Assembly (NCBI GenBank): GCA_003584895.1 | Contig: QVQF01000234.1 | Location: 1 to 40,048 of the forward strand | From: Methylococcales bacterium | GTDB taxonomy: Bacteria; Pseudomonadota; Gammaproteobacteria; Methylococcales; Methylomonadaceae | Length of the DNA stretch: 40,048 nt | Reading direction: 5' to 3' | The notes under the pieces: generated by a model | Told to the model about the DNA's origin: nothing | The model's database searches: none | What the model saw: only the letters and a program-made list of their open reading frames with translations | Position numbers and translations under genes: made by a program | Shown: positions 18,772 to 29,021 of the stretch, in pieces | How the letters are laid out: each line of letters begins with the position of its first letter | Position numbering within the stretch: position 1 is the stretch's first letter

Positions 18772-20040
18772 ATGAATAATGTAAAAATTGGTGTTATTGG
18801 AATGGGCTATGTCGGCTTACCGCTAGCGGTAGAGCTTGGAAAAAAGTACCTAACAATCGGATTTGATATAAACCAAGAACGTATTGAAGAGTTAAAAACG
18901 GGCAAAGATCGCACACTAGAAATCAATGATATTGAACTAAACAAAGCGACTTACCTACGCTATAGTTATACCGTAAAAGAATTAGAGCCCTGTAATATTT
19001 ATATCGTAACCGTACCAACACCGATCAATATTTATAAGCAACCAGACCTAGCACCTCTAAAAAAAGCGAGTCGATTGCTAGGTAGCCTGCTTAAAAAGCA
19101 AGATATCGTCATTTATGAATCGACTGTTTATCCAGGCGCAACAGAAGAAATTTGTGTTCCTATCCTAGAACAAACCTCAGGCTTAGTTTTTAATACTGAT
19201 TTTTTTATCGGCTACAGTCCAGAAAGAATCAATCCCGGTGACAAAGAGCATCGTGTTACTAATATTTTAAAAATTACTTCAGGCTCGACTAAAGACACTG
19301 CAGATACCGTTGATAGCCTATATAAAAGTATTATTAGCGCAGGAACTCATAAAGCTAGCAGTATCAAAGTTGCTGAAGCGGCCAAAGTCATTGAAAACAC
19401 CCAACGCGACGTCAACATCGCATTAATTAATGAATTAGCTTTAATTTTTAATAAACTGGGCATCGACACTGAAGAAGTCTTATTAGCCGCTGGCACGAAA
19501 TGGAATTTTCTACCCTTTAGACCGGGCTTAGTAGGCGGGCATTGTATTAGCGTGGATCCTTATTATTTAACGTATAAAGCACAAGCTATAGGCTATAACC
19601 CAGAAATCATCTTAGCGGGTAGGCGTTTAAATGACAGCATGGGCAACTACATGGTCACTCAAATTATCAAGTTGATGTTGAATAAGCTCATACATATTAA
19701 TGAATCAAAAATATTAATCATGGGCTTAGCATTTAAAGAAAACTGCCCTGATCTTCGAAATACTCGCGTCATAGACATGATTAAAGAATTTAATAATTAC
19801 GGTGCCAAGGTCGACGTTTATGACCCCTGGGTTGACCCTAATGAAACCCAGCAAGCCTATGGTTTCACTCCATTATCAGCGCCTCAACCTGGTAGTTATG
19901 ACGCCATTATCTTAGCAGTTAAACATAAGCAATTTACAGAAATGGGGGCAGAAAAAATAAGAGCTTTAGGCAAAGCATGTCATGTGCTCTACGACGTTAA
20001 ATATATTCTGCCTGCTAATCAAGTCGATGGAAGGCTATAG
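18772..20040 (+). CDS. tviB: UDP-HexNAc 6-dehydrogenase (TviB/WbpO type)
   Basis: Oxidises UDP-GlcNAc or UDP-GalNAc to the uronic acid with NAD+, for an acidic surface polysaccharide or O-antigen. 422 residues. The N-terminal Rossmann motif is [17 protein letters not shown] (residues 7-23), with VPTP and [11 protein letters not shown]; the catalytic Cys258 is in [15 protein letters not shown], and the second Rossmann-like domain has [19 protein letters not shown] and [18 protein letters not shown] is typical of TviB/WbpO rather than Ugd. Thirteen bases separate it from tviC, so the two form an operon. Confidence 0.92.
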   Translation: MNNVKIGVIGMGYVGLPLAVELGKKYLTIGFDINQERIEELKTGKDRTLEINDIELNKATYLRYSYTVKELEPCNIYIVTVPTPINIYKQPDLAPLKKASRLLGSLLKKQDIVIYESTVYPGATEEICVPILEQTSGLVFNTDFFIGYSPERINPGDKEHRVTNILKITSGSTKDTADTVDSLYKSIISAGTHKASSIKVAEAAKVIENTQRDVNIALINELALIFNKLGIDTEEVLLAAGTKWNFLPFRPGLVGGHCISVDPYYLTYKAQAIGYNPEIILAGRRLNDSMGNYMVTQIIKLMLNKLIHINESKILIMGLAFKENCPDLRNTRVIDMIKEFNNYGAKVDVYDPWVDPNETQQAYGFTPLSAPQPGSYDAIILAVKHKQFTEMGAEKIRALGKACHVLYDVKYILPANQVDGRL

Positions 20041-20052
20041 GAAATAAATTAT

Positions 20053-21081
20053 ATGAATCACTATGCAGAAGCATTATCTCGGCTACAAAAGAAACCAGAG
20101 CGCTGGCTAATTACCGGCGTCTCTGGATTCATTGGCTCTAATCTATTAGAGCACTTATTAAAAAACAATCAATTCGTCATAGGACTAGATAATTTTTCAT
20201 CTGGCTATCAGCATAATCTAGATCAAGTCAAAACATCCGTCACTACGGAACAATGGCATAATTTCAAATTCATTGAAGGCGACATTAGGGACCTAGAAGC
20301 TTGTCGAGAAGCCTGCCAATCAGCGACCTATATATTGCATCAAGCAGCACTAGGCTCCGTTCCTCGCTCCATCGCAGATCCCATTAATACTCATGCGAAT
20401 AATATCTCTGGATTTTTAAATATATTAGTCGCAGCCAGAGATGCCAGCGTTAATCGCTTGGTCTATGCAGCATCTAGCTCAACCTATGGCGATCATCCAG
20501 ACTTACCCAAAATTGAAGACAAAATAGGTTCGCCATTATCACCGTATGCGGTTACCAAGTTAGTTAATGAATTGTATGCACAGGTATTTGCTAATAATTA
20601 TGGATTTAAGAGTATCGGACTTCGATATTTCAATGTGTTTGGACAAAGACAAGATCCCAATGGTGCCTATGCAGCGGTTATTCCTAAATGGGTAGCAGCC
20701 ATGATAACAGGCAACCCTGTTGTGATTAATGGTGATGGGGAAAACAGCCGTGATTTTTGCTATATCGACAATGCCGTACAAGCCAATATTCTTGCAGCAA
20801 CCACCCCAGAAGCAGCCGCCAATCAAGTTTATAACGTTGCAGTAGGTGAGCGAACATCGCTTAACCAATTATTCAAATTAATCAGAACTGGCCTAGAAAT
20901 ACAATACCCTCACTTAATAAACCTCAAAGCTATCCACCAAGATTTTCGTGCCGGAGATATCAAACATTCGCAGGCTGATATTTCAAAAGCCAAAAATTTA
21001 CTCGGCTACGACCCTAAATACCGCATCAATGAAGGTCTTGATATGGCGCTGCAGTGGTACGTAAAAAATTTAGTGAGTTGA
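20053..21081 (+). CDS. tviC: UDP-HexNAc(A) 4-epimerase (TviC/WbpP type)
   Basis: Short-chain dehydrogenase family epimerase that interconverts gluco and galacto forms of UDP-N-acetylhexosamines or their uronic acids. 342 residues. NAD-binding [10 protein letters not shown] is at 21-30, GDIRD at about 76-80, [11 protein letters not shown] at 96-106, the catalytic Ser in [11 protein letters not shown], and Tyr165/Lys169 in [27 protein letters not shown] is the characteristic epimerase loop. With TviB it should yield UDP-GalNAcA, as in Vi antigen or B-band O-antigen pathways. No glycosyltransferase or export gene is in the window; the next genes are decayed. Confidence 0.92.
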   Translation: MNHYAEALSRLQKKPERWLITGVSGFIGSNLLEHLLKNNQFVIGLDNFSSGYQHNLDQVKTSVTTEQWHNFKFIEGDIRDLEACREACQSATYILHQAALGSVPRSIADPINTHANNISGFLNILVAARDASVNRLVYAASSSTYGDHPDLPKIEDKIGSPLSPYAVTKLVNELYAQVFANNYGFKSIGLRYFNVFGQRQDPNGAYAAVIPKWVAAMITGNPVVINGDGENSRDFCYIDNAVQANILAATTPEAAANQVYNVAVGERTSLNQLFKLIRTGLEIQYPHLINLKAIHQDFRAGDIKHSQADISKAKNLLGYDPKYRINEGLDMALQWYVKNLVS

Positions 21082-21139
21082 TAGCGCTCTGTCACCGTGC
21101 AAGCAACATTATCACAGCCTTTAAATTGATAAACCAACG

Positions 21140-21955
21140 TTGTTGACTATATATAAAAAAATCTTACTCGTATTTGGCACTCGCCCAGAAGCAATCAAAA
21201 TGGCTCCGTTAGTGAAAGCATTTCAAGAACGAAGTCATGATTTCAAAACCAAGGTATGCGTTACCGGACAGAACAGACAAATGCTAAATCAAGTCTTATC
21301 ATTATTTGTAATTAAAGCTGACTTTGATCTTAATGTGATGCAACCTAATCAAGATCTATACGATATTACCGGTAATATTCTGATGAGTATGAAAACTGTA
21401 TTTCAAACTTATCGGCCTGATTATATTTTTGTACATGGTGACACAACAACCACCTTTGCTGCCAGCCTTGCTGCTTTTTATAAAAAAATAGCTGTTGGGC
21501 ACATAGAAGCAGGGCTAAGAACAGGCAACATCTATTCCCCATGGCCAGAAAAAGCCAATCGTAAGTTGTCATCACAACTTGCTCATTATCACTTTACCCC
21601 AACCATACAAAGCCAAAATAATTTGCTCAATGAAAATATAGCGGCTAAACAAATCATTATCACTGGTAATACCGTGATAGATGCACTACTTCTAATGAAA
21701 AATAAATTAGAAACAGATGCATATTTTCGTAACAAGATACATACATCTATAACTCAAAAATATTTTGATCCAGAAAAATCTGAATTCATATTAGTAACTG
21801 GACACCGTAGGGAAAATTTTGGAGAAGGCTTCATTAATATTTGTAATGCATTGAAAACAATAGCTCTGCAAAGACTCTCTATCAATATAGCCTATCCAGT
21901 TCATCTAATTCCTGACGTCAGCAATCCCGTTTACAGCCTATTATCCGAAATAGAA
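21140..21955 (+). pseudogene. wecB: Truncated UDP-GlcNAc 2-epimerase WecB (5' part only)
   Basis: The intact enzyme interconverts UDP-GlcNAc and UDP-ManNAc and is about 375 residues. Here only the N-terminal 270 or so residues can be read: LVFGTRPEAIKMAPLVKAFQ, FVHGDTTTTFAASLAAFY, HIEAGLRTGNIYSPWPE, TGHRRENFGEG, and YPVHLIPDVSNPVYSLLSEIE. There homology stops at about 21955, and the sequence continues as the 3' end of wecC in another frame. The C-terminal UDP-binding part is missing. No ATG is present; only a TTG at 21140 without a Shine-Dalgarno, and the place where MKKILLVFG would begin reads TATAAAAAA. The usual PWPEEANR reads PWPEKANR. I infer a non-functional remnant. Confidence 0.88.
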
Positions 21956-22236
21956 AAGCCATCATCGCTTGTATGGGACTCGCTTTCAAGGCCGATATTG
22001 ATGACCTTCGAGAGTCACCCGCCTTACAGATAACAAAAAACTAATTAATGATGGTTTTCATGTTTTAGCGGTTGAACCTAACATAATCACACACCCTGAC
22101 CTAGACATTGTTTAATTATCAAGAGGCTATCAATACAGCCGATATCATTGCCTTCTTAGTAGGGCATAAAGAATTCAAAGGCTATGCCATCAAACATGCA
22201 CTTGATTTTTGTGGGATTAATCATGGTGAGAAATAA
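21952..22236 (+). pseudogene. wecC: 3' remnant of UDP-ManNAc dehydrogenase WecC, two frameshifts
   Basis: Conceptual translation across three frame segments gives the C-terminal domain of UDP-N-acetyl-D-mannosamine dehydrogenase. In frame 1 from 21961: IIACMGLAFKADIDDLRESP, then ALQIT. After a run of six A (22035-22040) the frame must shift to read KLINDGFHVLAVEPNI (stop at 22113-22115). A second shift near 22108 gives EAINTADIIAFLVGHKEFKG and a natural-looking stop at 22234-22236. The order wecB then wecC is the usual operon order, so an internal deletion removed the wecB 3' and wecC 5' halves, and the rest is decaying. The start of the piece overlaps the wecB junction by a few bases. Confidence 0.85.
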
Positions 22237-22326
22237 GAATAGCTCGTAAAGTCTTAACTACACAAATTTTAAGGGTTTATCTGCTGATGTGATGAATGTT
22301 TTTAAAACAGAGTTCGCTAAGCCTAA

Positions 22327-22362
22327 TCGGCCCGGCCGACTGAGTATCGACTCCGCTCAGTC
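22327..22362. terminator. Overlapping GC-rich hairpins between wecC remnant and grxD
   Basis: TCGGCC–C–GGCCGA (22327-22339) overlaps GACTGAG / CTCAGTC (22338-22362). They lie between the decayed plus-strand wecBC and the convergent grxD. No clear T-run. The rest of 22237-22477 shows no gene that I can support. Confidence 0.35.
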
Positions 22363-22477
22363 TACAAGACCGTTATTAACTTACAGAACTAGGCATTCGA
22401 AAATAGGAATGCCGCAGCGACTCTTTGCGCTCTCGTCCTAACTTTGCTAAGGCACTATCATGCATATACGATTTAAC

Positions 22478-22801
22478 TTATTCGGCTAAACTATCAGCTT
22501 CGGCTAATAAAGTAACTAATTCGCCTTTTTTATACAAATCAATAATGATGTCACAACCACCAACTAATTCACCATTAATATACAATTGGGGATAAGTCGG
22601 CCAGTTTGAATAGTCTTTAAGAGCTTCACGTAGCTCAGGATCTTCAAAGATATTTACGGTGATGTATTTTGCTTTACAAGCACCTAAAATTTGCACTACC
22701 TGACCCGAGAAGCCACATTGTGGAAAATCAGGTGAACCTTTCATGTATAAAACAACTGGATTGTTTTCAAGTTGGTCTTTAATTCTTTCTATAACGCTCA
22801 T
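22478..22801 (-). CDS. grxD: Monothiol glutaredoxin GrxD (first copy)
   Basis: CGFS-type glutaredoxin that carries [2Fe-2S] clusters with glutathione and BolA partners. 107 residues from the ATG at 22801; a GTG four codons earlier is a less likely start. Active-site Cys29 is in PQCGFSGQ; YMKGSP, NWPTYPQLYINGELVGGCDI and the C-terminal helix match E. coli GrxD. It diverges from argD. A second GrxD at 37298 keeps the same motifs but differs at many other positions and lies next to bolA. Confidence 0.95.
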   Translation of the reverse strand: MSVIERIKDQLENNPVVLYMKGSPDFPQCGFSGQVVQILGACKAKYITVNIFEDPELREALKDYSNWPTYPQLYINGELVGGCDIIIDLYKKGELVTLLAEADSLAE

Positions 22802-22970
22802 CTTCGTATTCACTCAAACAAAATAAAAAATGATTTTAGCAACTTTATGAGCTTTAAAAAAGCTAATCTTGCTAGTCAGTGCTTGCCTGATACTAGATTG
22901 ATACCTATAATCAAACAATTTTATTATCAGGTAGTTGTAGCTACTTGCTATTCATTTAAGGCCAGACACC

Positions 22971-24143
22971 ATGACCAGCCATATTATGCCAACTTACGGT
23001 CGTTTACCGGTTACTTTTGAACGGGGTGAGGGCGCGTGGTTATTTGATGACGATAATAATCGTTATCTAGATGCTTTATCTGGTATAGCCGTATGCAGTT
23101 TAGGCCATGCTCATCCAGCTGTGCACAAGGCCATTTGTGAGCAAAGTAAAAAACTACTTCATACGTCTAACTTATATAGAATACCTGCACAAGAACAACT
23201 AGCGGATCGCTTAGTTAAAAAAAGCGGCATGGATAATGTCTTTTTCTGTAATTCAGGCGCAGAAGCAAATGAAGCAGCAATTAAATTAGCGCGTAAATAT
23301 GGTCATGAACGAGGTATAGAAAACCCTGCGATCATAGTCATGGACAAGAGTTTTCACGGCCGGACATTAGCTACACTAAGTGCGACAGGAAACCCTAAGG
23401 TACAGCAAGGTTTTGCACCACTAGTTGAAGGTTTTATTCGCGTGCCTTATAACGACATTAAGGCCATTGAATTAGCCATTCAGCAAGATAAAAACATAGT
23501 CGCTATTTTGGTTGAGCCTATTCAAGGTGAAGGTGGGGTTAATATCCCCGCTGACGACTATCTTAATACCGTACGTATTTTATGTGATCAACATGATTTA
23601 CTCATGATGCTAGATGAAATCCAAACTGGAGTAGGACGTACAGGCAAATTTCTTGCTTTCCAATATAATGGTATTTTGCCTGATGTCTGTACTCTTGCTA
23701 AAGCCCTAGGAAATGGCGTGCCTATCGGCGCTTGTTTAGCGCGAGGAAATGCTGCAAAACTTCTAACTGCAGGAGCACATGGCTCAACATTTGGCGGCAA
23801 CCCTTTGGCCTGTAGTGCCGCCTTAGCCGTTTTAGCGGTAATGGATGAAGATAATCTAATTGAAAGCGCAGAACAAAAAGGAAACATTATTTGCTCAGGC
23901 TTTACAGAACGCTTGCAAAAAAATACGCATGTTATTGATATACGTCACAAAGGTTTGATGATCGGCATTGAGCTTAATAAACCTTGTACTCAATTAGTTA
24001 CATTAGCATTAATGCAACATTTATTAATTAATGTCACGAATGAAACTACGATTCGATTACTACCTCCTTTAATTATAGACAATCAACAAATTAACTTGTT
24101 GATTGATATACTATCAACTCTGATTGATGAGTTTACAAAATAA
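22971..24143 (+). CDS. argD: Acetylornithine aminotransferase
   Basis: PLP enzyme converting N-acetylglutamate semialdehyde to N-acetylornithine; often also acts in lysine synthesis. 390 residues. Motifs: NSGAEANEAAIKLARKY, KSFHGRTLATLSATG, EPIQGEGGV, MLDEIQTGVGRTGK (Asp215 contacts the PLP ring N) and TLAKALGNGVPIG with Lys244 as the Schiff-base residue. The ATG at 22971 has no strong ribosome-binding site. argF follows after 15 nt, so the two are one operon. Confidence 0.95.
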   Translation: MTSHIMPTYGRLPVTFERGEGAWLFDDDNNRYLDALSGIAVCSLGHAHPAVHKAICEQSKKLLHTSNLYRIPAQEQLADRLVKKSGMDNVFFCNSGAEANEAAIKLARKYGHERGIENPAIIVMDKSFHGRTLATLSATGNPKVQQGFAPLVEGFIRVPYNDIKAIELAIQQDKNIVAILVEPIQGEGGVNIPADDYLNTVRILCDQHDLLMMLDEIQTGVGRTGKFLAFQYNGILPDVCTLAKALGNGVPIGACLARGNAAKLLTAGAHGSTFGGNPLACSAALAVLAVMDEDNLIESAEQKGNIICSGFTERLQKNTHVIDIRHKGLMIGIELNKPCTQLVTLALMQHLLINVTNETTIRLLPPLIIDNQQINLLIDILSTLIDEFTK

Positions 24144-24158
24144 GTTGCACACTGAATT

Positions 24159-25067
24159 ATGAATATGAATCCCCGACATTTTACTAGCCTTCTGGATTTA
24201 TCCAGCGAAGAGTTTCGGCATATTATCCATAGAGCCATAGAACTAAAAAATAACCGTGACCCTAATTACCAACCCTTAAAAGGTCGTGTCTTAGCGATGA
24301 TTTTTGAAAAATCATCAACTCGTACTCGAATCTCATTTGAAGCAGGTATGGCTCATTTTGGCGGCAGCGCTTTATTTTTATCACCTAGAGATACCCAACT
24401 AGGACGAGGCGAGTCCATGCATGACAGTGCCAAAGTCATTTCTAGTATGGTTGATTGCATCATGTTAAGAACCGACAAACATGAAACAGTAACAACTTTT
24501 GCTGAATATTCTAGTGTTCCTGTTATTAATGGCTTAACTGATAAGCAACACCCTTGCCAGTTATTGGCCGACATGCAGACCTATTTTGAATTTCGCGGCG
24601 ATATTCAGGGTAAAGTCGTTGCTTGGATAGGCGATGGTAATAATATGTGTCATTCTTATCTGCAAGCCGCCAAAATGTTGGATTTTACGTTACATATTGC
24701 TAGCCCAGCACAATATCAACCGTTACCTGAATTTGTCAGTGCAGCTGGCAAGCATGTTAAATTTTTTGACAACGCATTAGAGGCGTCAAAAAATGCAGAC
24801 CTTTGCGTAACCGATGTTTGGGCTAGCATGGGTCAAGAAGAAGAGCAAAAACAACGCGAACTCGCTTTTAAAGATTACCAAATTAATTCCGAAATCATGA
24901 GCGCAGCAAACTATGACGCCCTTTTTATGCATTGCTTACCTGCACATCGTGGTGAAGAAGTGACTGCTGAAGTTATTGATGGCTCACAAAGTGTGATTTA
25001 CGCAGAGGCTGAAAATCGTTTACACGTTCAAAAAGCCTTATTAGAATTTCTTTTAACCAGACCCTAA
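24159..25067 (+). CDS. argF: Ornithine carbamoyltransferase
   Basis: Makes citrulline from ornithine and carbamoyl phosphate. 302 residues. Carbamoyl-phosphate-binding STRTR is at 53-57, HPCQLLAD at 131-138, the ornithine loop near DVWASMGQEEE, and HCLPAHRGEEV carries the catalytic Cys. Full length with no gaps. It is the second gene of argD–argF; hairpins lie beyond the stop. Confidence 0.96.
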   Translation: MNMNPRHFTSLLDLSSEEFRHIIHRAIELKNNRDPNYQPLKGRVLAMIFEKSSTRTRISFEAGMAHFGGSALFLSPRDTQLGRGESMHDSAKVISSMVDCIMLRTDKHETVTTFAEYSSVPVINGLTDKQHPCQLLADMQTYFEFRGDIQGKVVAWIGDGNNMCHSYLQAAKMLDFTLHIASPAQYQPLPEFVSAAGKHVKFFDNALEASKNADLCVTDVWASMGQEEEQKQRELAFKDYQINSEIMSAANYDALFMHCLPAHRGEEVTAEVIDGSQSVIYAEAENRLHVQKALLEFLLTRP

Positions 25068-25081
25068 AATAAAGAACTAAA

Positions 25082-25120
25082 CTGATTCAATAGCTTTTGA
25101 GTCAGAAGACTACATAGTCT
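25082..25120 (+). terminator. Tandem hairpins after argF
   Basis: CTGATTCAA with TTGAGTCAG (25082-25105, one G·U pair), then AGACTA–CA–TAGTCT (25107-25120). No T-run follows, so the terminator role is uncertain. Confidence 0.4.
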
Positions 25121-25176
25121 ATAAAAATTAATACGGAATCATTTACAACCGGGCAATCTAACTTAAAAATAAAACC

Positions 25177-25845
25177 GTGAAAAAAATACTTTGTACTTTC
25201 TGTATGTTAATCATCATCAGCAGCTCCACTATAGCTGATATTGTTTATGTAAACGATGCGCAGAACTTGTCGCTATATGGCGCAGCCAGCAGTCATAGCA
25301 ATGTTATAAAAGTTCTACCTACTGATACCGCTTTGACTGTTCTTGATAAGAAACCTAAAAATGGTTTTATTAATGTACAGTTAACCGATGGTACAGAAGG
25401 TTACATCAAAGCACGCTATACCAAAATAGAACCTCCGGAAATAGACCCTAAAGATAGCTCTAGTAAAGTGATGTCGGTATTACAGTCAAATAACGTGACC
25501 TTACGCGCTGAATTATCTGCTTTAAAAGAAACCCTTACGCCAGGCACAACGCTTGAGAAATCTTTAGCCATTGAACGTGACAAATTAACTCGTGAATTAA
25601 ATGAGTTGAAAAAAACCATGTCTAGCTCAGCTCAATTAAGAAATGAGAGAGATGAATTGCAGGAGCGCGTTGTTAATGTTGAGCGAGATTTACAACAATA
25701 CAAACTCGAAAATCAGGCATTAAAAGACACCGCTAGTCAGGACTGGTTTCTCTATGGAGGTTTACTTTCATTATTTGGTGTTTTGTTAGGTTTTATATTA
25801 CCAAAACTCGGATGGCGTCGTAAAAGTAGCTGGGATTCTTATTAA
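25177..25845 (+). CDS. YgiM-like SH3-domain membrane protein (TIGR04211 type)
   Basis: 222 residues. A signal peptide or N-terminal anchor (KKILCTFCMLIIISSSTIA) precedes a bacterial SH3 domain (about 22-85: IVYVNDAQNLSLYGAASS, GYIKARYTKI), a coiled coil (about 100-190, Leu/Glu/Arg-rich) and a C-terminal membrane helix (WFLYGGLLSLFGVLLGFILP) with a basic tail. This architecture is that of the SH3-domain proteins like E. coli YgiM; the function is not known but it is probably periplasmic and envelope-related. It starts with GTG at 25177; the next ATG (25204) would lose the basic start of the signal. It lies between argF and ilvD. Confidence 0.85.
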   Translation: MKKILCTFCMLIIISSSTIADIVYVNDAQNLSLYGAASSHSNVIKVLPTDTALTVLDKKPKNGFINVQLTDGTEGYIKARYTKIEPPEIDPKDSSSKVMSVLQSNNVTLRAELSALKETLTPGTTLEKSLAIERDKLTRELNELKKTMSSSAQLRNERDELQERVVNVERDLQQYKLENQALKDTASQDWFLYGGLLSLFGVLLGFILPKLGWRRKSSWDSY

Positions 25846-25926
25846 GGTAAGAAAGGAAAACGTAGATCCATTGCTTACGCTCTAACACTATTCACTTAAA
25901 TCTTATAAATATCAGGAATTGATCAC

Positions 25927-27624
25927 ATGGCTCATTCAGATGACCACAACACCCGCAGCTTTTCGTCTTTAGTCGTTGATGGCATGGAACGCGCACCTAG
26001 TCGAGCCATGCTACATGCTGTCGGCTTTAAAAGTGAGGATTTCAAAAAGCCACAAATAGGCATTGCTTCAACTTGGAGCATGGTTACACCTTGTAACATG
26101 CATATCAATAAGTTAGCAGATGCGGCCGGCGCCGGTGTTGATCAAGCCAATGGTAAAGCCGTTATATTTAATACCATCACTATTTCGGATGGTATTTCTA
26201 TGGGCACTGAAGGCATGAAATATTCACTAGTATCCCGTGAAGTCATTGCCGATTCTATTGAAACAGTCGTAGGTTGCCAAGGCTTTGATGGTATCGTTGC
26301 CATCGGAGGTTGTGATAAAAATATGCCGGGCTGTATGATTGCAATCTCGCGCCTTAATCGCCCAGCTATCTTTGTCTATGGCGGCACTATTATGCCGGGT
26401 TGTCATAAAGATAAAAAACTCGATGTAGTCTCAGTTTTTGAAGCCGTTGGCGCTAGAGCCAATAACCAAATTGATGATGCTGAGCTAGCGGCAATTGAAG
26501 CCAAAGCTATTCCAGGCGCAGGTTCTTGTGGCGGTATGTATACAGCCAACACCATGGCCTCTGCGATTGAAGCCCTAGGCATGAGCTTACCTAATAGCTC
26601 AGCCCAAGCGGCCATTTCAAACGATAAAAGATTAGATTGCGAACGTGCTGGTGCTGCTGTTTTAGAGTTGCTGAAAAACGATATAAAACCCAGTGACATC
26701 ATGACCAAAGCGGCTTTTGAAAATGCCATTACCATTGTCATTGCTTTGGGAGGGTCCACTAATGCGGTATTGCACATCTTAGCCATGGCTAATGCAGCTA
26801 AAGTGGATATTAATTTAGATGACTTTACACGGATTGGCCAGCGCGTTCCTTTACTAGCGGATTTAAAACCTAGTGGTCGCTATTTAATGACCGAATTAAT
26901 TGAAATTGGAGGCATTCAACCTCTCATGAAAATTTTGTTGGACAATGGATTGTTACACGGTGACTGTATGACAGTAACTGGGAAAACATTGGCAGAAAAT
27001 TTAGTCAATGTAAAACCTTATCCAATAGAACAAGAAATCATTCATTCGCTAAAAAATCCAATTAAAAAAGACAGTCACTTGGTTGTGCTATATGGCAATC
27101 TAGCTCCAGGTGGCTCAGTTGCAAAAATCACCGGCAAAGAAGGTTTACGCTTTGTTGGCACAGCGAAGGTCTTTGATGCTGAGGAACAAGCACTAAAAAG
27201 TATATTAAATGGTGATATTGTTAAAGGTGATGTGATTGTTATCCGTTACGAAGGTCCTAAAGGTGGCCCAGGTATGCGTGAAATGCTATCACCTACCTCT
27301 GCCATTATGGGTAAAGGCTTAGGCAAAGAAGTAGCCTTAATTACGGATGGTCGTTTTTCTGGCGGCACACATGGCTTTGTTGTTGGCCACATTACTCCTG
27401 AAGCCTATGTAGGTGGCCCCCTAGCTATCATTGAAAATGGTGATACCATCACGATTGATGCAGAAACTAATGAATTGAAATTAGATATCAATGAACATGA
27501 AATCGCTCGTCGTTTAGAGTCATGGAAACAACCAGTTCCACGTTATACTCGCGGTGTATTGGCTAAATATGCTAAGTTGGTAAATTCTGCATCGCAAGGA
27601 GCGGTAACTGATAATTTGGATTAA
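25927..27624 (+). CDS. ilvD: Dihydroxy-acid dehydratase
   Basis: Iron-sulfur enzyme that dehydrates 2,3-dihydroxy acids in valine, isoleucine and leucine synthesis. 565 residues, the shorter subgroup compared with about 616 in E. coli. Cluster cysteines are visible in [22 protein letters not shown] and [14 protein letters not shown]; further motifs are [27 protein letters not shown] and [12 protein letters not shown] with [15 protein letters not shown] precedes the ATG by eight to nine bases. It needs Fe-S assembly, which links it loosely to the glutaredoxins in this window. Confidence 0.96.
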   Translation: MAHSDDHNTRSFSSLVVDGMERAPSRAMLHAVGFKSEDFKKPQIGIASTWSMVTPCNMHINKLADAAGAGVDQANGKAVIFNTITISDGISMGTEGMKYSLVSREVIADSIETVVGCQGFDGIVAIGGCDKNMPGCMIAISRLNRPAIFVYGGTIMPGCHKDKKLDVVSVFEAVGARANNQIDDAELAAIEAKAIPGAGSCGGMYTANTMASAIEALGMSLPNSSAQAAISNDKRLDCERAGAAVLELLKNDIKPSDIMTKAAFENAITIVIALGGSTNAVLHILAMANAAKVDINLDDFTRIGQRVPLLADLKPSGRYLMTELIEIGGIQPLMKILLDNGLLHGDCMTVTGKTLAENLVNVKPYPIEQEIIHSLKNPIKKDSHLVVLYGNLAPGGSVAKITGKEGLRFVGTAKVFDAEEQALKSILNGDIVKGDVIVIRYEGPKGGPGMREMLSPTSAIMGKGLGKEVALITDGRFSGGTHGFVVGHITPEAYVGGPLAIIENGDTITIDAETNELKLDINEHEIARRLESWKQPVPRYTRGVLAKYAKLVNSASQGAVTDNLD

Positions 27625-27704
27625 GTTAACTAATACCATGATATTGGCCGCATCTGTTGATTTGAATGCTGCAGCCAACCTATATCACTTCAAACTAAAT
27701 CGTT

Positions 27705-29021
27705 ATGCAATCAGAAAAGTCATTTGTTAGTTGGTTTAGGGACTCATCTCCTTATATCCATGCTCATCGCAACAAAACCTTTGTTATTTCATTAGGTGGA
27801 GAGGCTGTGCAGGCAGATGACTTTGATCATCATATACACGATATTGCTTTACTTAGCAGCCTTGGTATACGTTTAGTTTTGGTGCATGGCATACGTCCTC
27901 AGATAGACCAGCGCCTTAATAAACTTAACGCACCCGCCCTCTTCCATAAAAATCTGCGAATTACCGATGATTTAGCGCTGCAATGCGTTAAAGAAGCGGC
28001 GGGCTTAGTACGCGTCGAAATTGAAGCATTACTTTCCATGGGTTTATCCAACTCACCTATGGCGGGATCTAGCCTGAAAGTGGTATCAGGTAATTATGTC
28101 ATCGCCAAACCGATAGGGGTCATAGATGGCATAGATTACTGCCATACAGGCGAAGTTCGTCGTATAGATAGCATTGCAATTCATCAGCAACTTGATCAAA
28201 ATACGGTCGTACTAATATCACCGATAGGCTATTCGCCAAGTGGAGAGGTCTTTAACCTATCGGCCGAACAAGTCGCTACCGCCGTATCAATTGCCTTAAA
28301 AGCAGAAAAGTTAATTTTATTGACGGAGCATAGTTGCTGCAACCCTGATAACGGGGAGCACATTAGGCAAATGACCACCGATGAGACGGATATTTTTTTA
28401 CAAAATCATAAAGCAGCACCTGATCTTATTAAACTGCCGCTCACAGCAGCCATTCAAAGTTGCCAAGCAGGCATTGAGCGTGTTCATTTAATTAATCGAC
28501 ATATTGACGGCGCCTTGTTGCAAGAGTTATTTAGTCGCGATGGTATTGGCACCTTAATTAGCTCTGCTCCTTTCGAAGTATTACGCCCTGCTAAGCTAGA
28601 TGATATCGGCGGCATTATCGAACTTATTAAACCTCTTGAGCAACAAGGCATCTTAGTTAAACGCTCTAGAGAAAAAATCGAAATGGAAATAGCCGACTAT
28701 ATTGTCATAGAGAGAGACGGCTTGATTATCGCTTGCGCTGCTTTTCATGCTAATGAACAAGATTATTTTGGAGCAATTGCTTGCCTTGCTGTTCATGAAA
28801 ATTATCAGGGTGTTAGCCGTGGCGGCCGTCTTTTAAACTATGTTTATCAGAAAGCAATGCAAATGAAACTGAAAAAATTATTTGTACTGTCAACACAAAC
28901 TATGCAGTGGTTTATTGAACGAGGCTTTATAGCATCGAACATTAACAATCTACCAGACCCACTCAAAGAGCTGTACAACCCACAAAGAAACTCTAAAATT
29001 TTGTGTAAAAACATCGAATGA
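27705..29021 (+). CDS. argA: Amino-acid N-acetyltransferase (N-acetylglutamate synthase)
   Basis: First step of arginine synthesis: glutamate plus acetyl-CoA gives N-acetylglutamate. 438 residues, as in E. coli ArgA. Residues 1-285 form the amino-acid kinase-like domain that binds arginine (ISLGGEAVQADDF, LVLVHGIRPQIDQRL, SPIGYSPSGEVFNLSAEQVA), and 290-438 a GNAT domain (CLAVHENYQGVSRGGRLLNY holds the acetyl-CoA loop). The usual feedback by arginine is expected. The stop overlaps the cpdA ATG (ATGA). Confidence 0.95.
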   Translation: MQSEKSFVSWFRDSSPYIHAHRNKTFVISLGGEAVQADDFDHHIHDIALLSSLGIRLVLVHGIRPQIDQRLNKLNAPALFHKNLRITDDLALQCVKEAAGLVRVEIEALLSMGLSNSPMAGSSLKVVSGNYVIAKPIGVIDGIDYCHTGEVRRIDSIAIHQQLDQNTVVLISPIGYSPSGEVFNLSAEQVATAVSIALKAEKLILLTEHSCCNPDNGEHIRQMTTDETDIFLQNHKAAPDLIKLPLTAAIQSCQAGIERVHLINRHIDGALLQELFSRDGIGTLISSAPFEVLRPAKLDDIGGIIELIKPLEQQGILVKRSREKIEMEIADYIVIERDGLIIACAAFHANEQDYFGAIACLAVHENYQGVSRGGRLLNYVYQKAMQMKLKKLFVLSTQTMQWFIERGFIASNINNLPDPLKELYNPQRNSKILCKNIE

